From Candidatus Methanophagales archaeon (GTDB taxonomy: Archaea; Halobacteriota; Syntropharchaeia; Alkanophagales; Methanospirareceae), in NCBI GenBank assembly GCA_024699715.1, contig JANPRD010000012.1:34605-82742 (forward strand): a stretch of DNA of 48,138 nucleotides, read 5' to 3'. The first letter of the stretch is position 1, and every line of letters starts with the position of its first letter. Made by a program: the position numbers and the translations under genes. Under the pieces are notes generated by a model that worked only from the letters and a program-made list of their open reading frames with translations, was not told where the DNA came from and did no database searches. Positions 43,773 to 48,138 of the stretch are shown here, piece after piece.

Positions 43773-45243
43773 TTATTTCCTCGCTCCTCCCACCAATATT
43801 TTCTTGACACGGATGTGCGGTGCGAACTCTGCGACGGGCACTTCTTGCCCCTCTTTTCCGCAGAAGCCGATTGAGCCTCTTCGCATATCTCTACCAACGG
43901 CATCAATATTTTTCAGGGTTTCAAGCGTCTTCCCAGAGAGCGAGACATTTTTCAGGCGTTTTGTGAGTTCGCCTTTCTGAATGAGGAAAGCCTCTTCTGC
44001 GCTGAACTGGAATTCGCCCTTGACGGTGTCGACCTCGCCACCTCGCATGCCCTTTGCGTATATTCCCTCTTTTATGCCTTCAAGCATCTCTTCAAAACGC
44101 CAGTCACGAGGCTCAACAACGATATTGCTCATCCTCACAATAGGCGTTGCGTCGTAGTCAGAGGCACGAGCATTCCCAGTCGGCGACGCTTTCAAGCGAA
44201 ATGCGGTCTCACGAGTGTGCAAGAAACTCACGAGGACGCCGTTGCGAATGATTTCCTTCCTTCGTGCTTTAACGCCTTCGTCGTCGTATTTGAAGAAGCC
44301 GAAAGATGCCTCTATCGTAGGGTCGTCTGCAACGGTCAGCGCTTCCGCAGCAACCTCTTCGTGAAGCTTACCTCGCAGTATGGACTCGCCTCGCAGAACA
44401 TGGTCGGCTTCCGCAGCATGACCGAGAGCTTCGTGCATGAAAACGCCTGTGAGTTTGTTGTCCATCACGACTGGAAGCGCCCCAGCGGGAGGAAGCTCCG
44501 CATCCAAGAGGCGAACAGCCTTGTCCGCTGCTTTCAAAGCAATCGTGTTTGGTTCGTCCTCTTGAAAGATTTCGAGTCCTGCGACCGCTCCAACGCTCTC
44601 TCTGCCTTCCTGAAGCATTCCCGCCTTTGATGCGAATGCACGCACCCTGAAGAAAACCGCAGGCGTCTCTGAAACGATGAAACTGCCCTCCGAATTTGCG
44701 TATATTTTGCGTTCGTAGCCTTCCATGTATAGAACGGAGACGCTCTTCACAAGCGGTGAATGCCCCTTCGCAACATCGTAAGCGTCTTTCACGATGCCTT
44801 TCTTCTCCTCAATATCTACATCCTCAAAATCCTTGCGAGGCTTCAAGCAGAAATGCTCGCTCACGACTTCCACAGGCGCAAGCGACACTCCCTCGCCTCC
44901 TCTCTTCCTCCCCTTCGTCTCCACTCTCTCTTTGTTTCTCCTGCTGCCCTCCTGCACTTGTGCTTTCTGCTCTTCTCCGCTTCTGCGAGAGGGCGTTGCT
45001 GATGCGAAGAGCCTCTTCAACAGTTTCTTTGAGGCGAGAGAGGTCGTTTGAAGATGCGAAGCCCCAAGCACCGTTGCGAAGGACACGGACGCCGAAGCCC
45101 TCGTCGATGCCGAAGGACATCTCCCTGAATGTGCCGTCACGCAGGTCAATTACAGCGGTGCGGTTCATCTCCACTCTTATGTCTGCGAAATCCGCACCAC
45201 GAGCAACGACCCACTCCAACGCTGACTTTATCTCATCTTCCAT
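43773..45243 (-). CDS. tldD: TldD metalloprotease subunit, frameshifted in a low-complexity insertion
   Basis: The N-terminal domain is in one frame from ATG 45243 (GADFADIRVEMNRTAVIDLR, then GFGVRVLRNGAWGFAS). The catalytic part is in the next frame, with the HExxxH zinc motif in FMHEALGHAAEADHVLRGES and the C-terminal SGKTLETLKNIDAVG. They are joined by a purine-rich stretch (44885-44995) encoding a Glu/Arg/Gly/Ser-rich insertion. One surplus base, for example in the four C at 44910-44913, explains the shift. TldD is the active subunit of the TldD-TldE peptidase; the partner is at 1.8-3.2 kb. Confidence 0.86.
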
Positions 45244-45382
45244 CTCGTCACACGCCTCCTACTCGCTGCCACGCAGCCCACGCCCTCCCCACCTCCTCGC
45301 TACCTCCGCTACAAACAACAATATTTTTAAGTGAAGAGTAAGAGAAAGAAGGGTGAAGGAGGAGTAAAGGGAGTAAGAGAGG

Positions 45383-45456
45383 GGGGTCGTAGCTCAGCCT
45401 GGGAGAGCGCTCGGCTGAAGACCGAGTTGTCCCGAGTTCAAATCTCGGCGACCCCA
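45383..45456 (+). tRNA. tRNA-Phe (GAA)
   Basis: The 74-base cloverleaf has acceptor GGGGTCG paired with CGACCCC, discriminator A, anticodon stem CTCGG/CCGAG with loop CTGAAGA (anticodon GAA) and T-arm CCGAG-TTCAAAT-CTCGG. CCA is not encoded. An upstream AT-rich element (ACAATATTTTTAAG) near 45320-45333 may be its TATA box. Confidence 0.97.
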
Positions 45457-45471
45457 TTTTGGTGGTTCAGT

Positions 45472-45969
45472 GTGGGAGAGGTGGGAGAAGGGACAAATTC
45501 TTCTGCGGAGCATGCGAAGACGAGGGAGCGGAGGAATCAAAGGATTGATTGGGATGAGTATTGGATGAACATTGCAAAGGATGTTGCGAAGCGTTCAACT
45601 TGCCTGCGTCGTCAGATAGGAGCGGTCATCGTTAAGGACAATGTGATAATTTCAACGGGATACAACGGCGCCCCTCGTGGCTTCCCGCACTGTTTGGATG
45701 TCGGATGTCGCAGGGATAAGCTCAACATTAAGAGCGGTGAGCGGCACGAGGAGTGCATCGGCGTGCATGCGGAGCAAAATGCGCTCATTCAGGCGGGAAG
45801 GGAGGCTGCGGGTGCGACCCTTTATGTGAATTCTTACCCGTGCAAAATCTGTGCGAAGCTCATTATTAACGCAGGGATACGAAGGGTCGTTATGAGCGGT
45901 GAATACAGCGACAGAGAAGGCTTGGAATTCCTGCGGAAAGCGGGCATTGAACTCACATTCTTGGACTGA
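45472..45969 (+). CDS. dCMP deaminase family protein
   Basis: The product of about 165 residues has IDWDEYWMNIAKDVAKRSTC, the zinc-binding HAEQNAL motif and PCKICAK, typical of deoxycytidylate and related deaminases. It supplies dUMP for thymidylate synthesis. The open frame runs back through tRNA-Phe, so the start must be after the tRNA; GTG 45472 or GTG 45481 are plausible. It ends 39 bases before pheA. Confidence 0.9.
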   Translation: MGEVGEGTNSSAEHAKTRERRNQRIDWDEYWMNIAKDVAKRSTCLRRQIGAVIVKDNVIISTGYNGAPRGFPHCLDVGCRRDKLNIKSGERHEECIGVHAEQNALIQAGREAAGATLYVNSYPCKICAKLIINAGIRRVVMSGEYSDREGLEFLRKAGIELTFLD

Positions 45970-45978
45970 AGCGGTTGC

Positions 45979-45992
45979 GTTAAATATAATCC
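45979..45992 (+). promoter_or_regulatory. TATA box for leaderless pheA
   Basis: GTTAAATATAATCC centred near 45985 is 24 bases before the pheA ATG at 46009, so transcription should start at or next to the start codon. There is no ribosome-binding site, consistent with a leaderless mRNA. Confidence 0.6.
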
Positions 45993-46008
45993 TGCTGAAT
46001 ATTGAGAG

Positions 46009-46887
46009 ATGCGAATAGGCATTCTCGGCCCAGAGGGGACATTCTCGGAGAGCGCCGCTCGCTACTGGCTGAAGCGTTTCCGCAATGATGAGGAAAGCAC
46101 GGAAGCGGAGTTCAGATTTTACGAGACAATTTCAGATGTTTATGAGGGTTTGATGCGTTACGAGATAGATTTTGGTGTTGTTCCGATTGAGAATTCGCTT
46201 GAAGGCTCTGTAAGCGACACGCTTGATGTCCTCTCAAGCGGATGCGATGAGGGAGAAGATGCGGAAGAACGAACAAAAATTCAAATAGTAGGGGAGGTTT
46301 TGATGCCTATTCGCATTTTTCTGCTCGGAAAAGGTCATGTGCGTAAAGTTGTGTCGCATCCTCACGCCCTCGCACAGTGCAAGCGTTTTTTGAGGTCGCT
46401 TCGCAAGAAAGGCGTTGAAGTTAAGGCGGTGGAAAGCACTGCTCTCGCAGCAAAAATTGCGAGCCTCGCTCCCGCTGAGGAGGGCGTCGCAGCGTTGGCA
46501 TCAGAAGAGGCAGCCCGTAAATACAAATTGCGTGTGCTTGCTCGTGATGTTCAGGACAGGGAGAGCGTTACTCGCTTCGTCGTTCTTGCTCGTGAATACG
46601 AGACAAAGCCCACAGGACACGACAAGACTTCCATTTTGATTTACCTGAAAGACAGACCTGGAGCGCTCTACGAGGTGCTTGGCGAGTTCGCACACCGAAA
46701 AATAAATCTCACAAAAATTGAGTCAAGACCTTCAAAAAAGGCGCTCGGCGATTACATGTTTCACATAGACTGCGAGGGTCATATCTCAGAGAAATTGGTG
46801 AGAGAAGCAATAGAAGGCGTGAGAAAGAAAGTCACGATGCTCAAAATTCTCGGCTCTTACCCCAGAGATTCGTTGAAAGGTCGCTGA
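46009..46887 (+). CDS. pheA: Prephenate dehydratase
   Basis: The 292-residue product has ILGPEGTFSESAARYW at the start, VPIENSLEGSVSDTLD, the catalytic TRF of ESVTRFVVLARE, and a C-terminal ACT domain (DRPGALYEVLGEFAHRKINL, then ESRPSKKALGDYMFHID) for phenylalanine feedback. It converts prephenate to phenylpyruvate in phenylalanine synthesis. A charged stretch at about residues 82-88 (DEGEDAEERT) is a small loop insertion. Confidence 0.95.
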   Translation: MRIGILGPEGTFSESAARYWLKRFRNDEESTEAEFRFYETISDVYEGLMRYEIDFGVVPIENSLEGSVSDTLDVLSSGCDEGEDAEERTKIQIVGEVLMPIRIFLLGKGHVRKVVSHPHALAQCKRFLRSLRKKGVEVKAVESTALAAKIASLAPAEEGVAALASEEAARKYKLRVLARDVQDRESVTRFVVLAREYETKPTGHDKTSILIYLKDRPGALYEVLGEFAHRKINLTKIESRPSKKALGDYMFHIDCEGHISEKLVREAIEGVRKKVTMLKILGSYPRDSLKGR

Positions 46888-47026
46888 AGAAAGGAAAAGA
46901 GAGGCATAAAAGGCAGGCAAGAGAGAGGAACAGAAAAAGGAGGGGAGCGAGAAAACAAGAAGGAAAGCGTGAAAGCGGGAAAGCAGGAAGGAGAAAGTAA
47001 GAAGGGAGGAAGAAGAGGAAAGTGAA
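46888..47026 (+). repeat. Polypurine tract between pheA and the 47-kb gene
   Basis: This 139-base stretch is almost entirely A and G with only a few pyrimidines, made of short irregular units such as GGAAAG, GAGAGG and GGAAGAAG. It has no clear open frame of its own and precedes the next ATG at 47027, acting as a leader with many potential ribosome-binding sites. Confidence 0.7.
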
Positions 47027-47975
47027 ATGGAGGGGATTGAGGATTTAGAGGGGCAAGAGGAATTACGAAGGAGGCAGTTTGAGCGAGAATACCTCGCATG
47101 GCTGAAGTTCTCCGCAAGGGAGATTGCGGAATCGCTGAGGCGTCTGAGTGCTGAGCGTAGGGAGGAAATCTTCGCTTTCTACGAGAGGGTGCTGCGAGAG
47201 CCTGAGAAGATGCATTCACCGCTTTCTTCGGATGAAAGGAAACGCTTGGAACGCATTCTCGGCGGTGGTGTGCGTGCAGGTGCGGATGCGTGCGGAGGTT
47301 GCGGAGGTAGATGCGGCGGAAGCGGTGGAGGAGAGGGCGAGCATACGGGGAGCGGGGAGGTTGCGGTCAATCGTGCTGTTAAAGACGCCTGCGGTCGTAT
47401 TTGCCCATGCGATTTTCCCCGCCTCTTCGTTTTTTGATGTCGGAGTGGCGATGCATCGCAGGTTCTTTGTTGGAGGTCGCTGGTTCGCCGTGATTTCGCT
47501 GAACGCATCTTATCTTGAAATTGCTTCTGATGCGATGCTACGCTACCTGCTTGAGCATGAGTTGATTCAGGGAGAGATGTATGAGGAGCTCGCAAGGATG
47601 AATGTCAGGCATCTCAGCCCCGAGCTGAAGGGCGCATACCACGAGGCTGCTCGGCTTGAAGCAATTCGCAGAACTCGCATCTCAGAAGAAGAGGTTCGCA
47701 GCGAGGAGGAAATCATCCGTGAGCTCTCGCTAAAAGAGCCTCTTGTCCCGACGGGCTTCGCAGCCTCTTCCATTTACTTGCACCTCCTCAGAAATTACGA
47801 GGCGTTGAGGCACTTCGGCTGGGAAAGCAGAGACGATATGGAGCGGGAGTGGGAGCGTCTCTCTCACGAATTCGCCTCTTGGATTGAATTTTCTGTGCAT
47901 TCCTTCGGCGTCTTCGTGAGCGAGTTGAAGCGTCTTGTCCGCTCTGCAGGCGAATTTTCTGTGGAATTCGTTTGA
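47027..47975 (+). CDS. Conserved hypothetical protein, frameshifted
   Basis: The N-terminal frame (EGIEDLEGQEELRRRQFERE through ERILGGG) is helical and continues as a Gly/Cys-rich low-complexity stretch (CGGCGGRCGGSGGG). The C-terminal part is in the next frame (KTPAVVFAHAIFPASSFFDVG, then LLEHELIQGEMYEELARMN) and is plainly conserved coding sequence. One surplus base between about 47240 and 47400, with runs of four G at 47347-47350 and 47354-47357 as candidates, would join them into about 315 residues. I do not recognise the family. The HELIQGEMYEEL segment is not a classic zinc-protease motif. Confidence 0.65.
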
Positions 47976-48044
47976 GTTCAGAGAGGAAGTTGAGCAGATT
48001 GCCGCCGAAATCGCTCCATTTCCGTTTCTTTTGCTGTGAGGTGT

Positions 48045-48114
48045 TGCCCGCCTTGTGGAATCCGCCTCCTCGCTCCCCATGCTCATCGCTCGGCGGACGC
48101 ATGGCAGGCGGGCA
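48045..48114. ncRNA. Possible structured RNA element at the right edge
   Basis: TGCCCGCC (48045-48052) is an exact complement of GGCGGGCA (48107-48114). Inside, TCCGCC (48061-48066) complements GGCGGA (48092-48097), and CCATGC (48077-48082) complements GCATGG (48099-48104). The last two helices cross and so form a pseudoknot or alternative structures. The region is GC-rich compared with the surroundings and has no credible ORF. The strand and the downstream gene are unknown because the window ends. Confidence 0.4.
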
Positions 48115-48138
48115 GTAATCCATTCAAAGCAGGAAAAA

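Noticed and set aside
45331-45471. N-terminal extension of the dCMP deaminase
   Set aside because: This part of the open frame covers the tRNA-Phe gene, so it cannot be the real protein start.
46888-47026. Polypurine tract as a coding extension of pheA or of the next gene
   Set aside because: PheA ends properly after its ACT domain and the tract would code only for Lys/Arg/Glu/Gly-rich sequence without conservation.
47730-48123. Minus-strand open frames of 111-118 residues at the right edge
   Set aside because: They overlap the conserved plus-strand protein and the hairpin region, and show no recognisable domain.

Overview
The window is archaeal and most likely euryarchaeal. It carries a thermosome, transcription factor TFE, ribosomal proteins S15, S17e and L24 (L26e family), a HerA-NurA-Mre11-Rad50 end-resection cluster, archaeosine (RaSEA) and wyosine (Taw3) tRNA-modification genes, pantoate kinase, a geranylgeranyl reductase for ether lipids, a DUF373 membrane protein and a relative of formylmethanofuran dehydrogenase subunit A. 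Promoters look like archaeal TATA boxes and several genes look leaderless. A methanogen/ANME-type lineage (Methanomicrobia, Syntrophoarchaeia or ANME-1) fits, but nothing here fixes it. GC is moderate, except for an AT-rich restriction-modification island at 17.4-21.6 kb.

Layout. 0-2 kb: the C-terminus of a membrane mannosyltransferase-like protein and small unknown genes. 1.8-5 kb: TldE/PmbA and the thermosome. 5.2-8.5 kb: a seven-gene minus-strand Mrp/Mbh-type cation-translocation module (order F, G, E, MbhD-like, MbhE-like, B, C) without the large antiporter-like subunit. 8.6-16.4 kb: taw3, then rad50, mre11, herA and nurA. 16.4-17.4 kb: a DUF362 ferredoxin-like protein. 17.4-21.6 kb: a type IIG-like methylase/nuclease in two pieces. 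21.7-28 kb: pantoate kinase, a zinc-ribbon protein, branched-chain aminotransferase, a secreted protein, purQ behind a repeat-rich control region, and an FwdA-like protein that has lost its catalytic ligands. 28-37.9 kb: an AsnB-Dph6 fusion, truA, a COG4741 nuclease-like protein, dapA, S17e, S15, an Fe-S protein, geranylgeranyl reductase, L24, an HD-domain protein and TFE. 38-48 kb: DUF373, a LeuC/homoaconitase large subunit, RaSEA, GH130, tRNA-Gly(TCC), UbiX, TldD, tRNA-Phe(GAA), dCMP deaminase, prephenate dehydratase, an unknown protein and a possible structured RNA at the right edge.

Two window-wide oddities stand out. First, at least nine conserved housekeeping genes (mrpE, nurA, pantoate kinase, ilvE, COG4741, geranylgeranyl reductase, HD, tldD and the 47-kb gene) are broken by the same kind of shift: one surplus base, nearly always explained by a run of four identical bases where three would restore the frame. 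Two longer runs, at the ilvE start and in the restriction enzyme, lack one base instead. Consensus homopolymer error is the simplest reading; real slippage or recoding is the interesting one. Second, many conserved enzymes carry low-complexity insertions that are purine-rich on the sense strand, resembling the polypurine leaders between genes. Other points of interest are the FwdA pseudoenzyme, the two-ATPase AsnB-Dph6 fusion lacking the glutaminase cysteine, hairpin-bearing leaders before S15 and L24, and the TGTCAA motif cluster before purQ.
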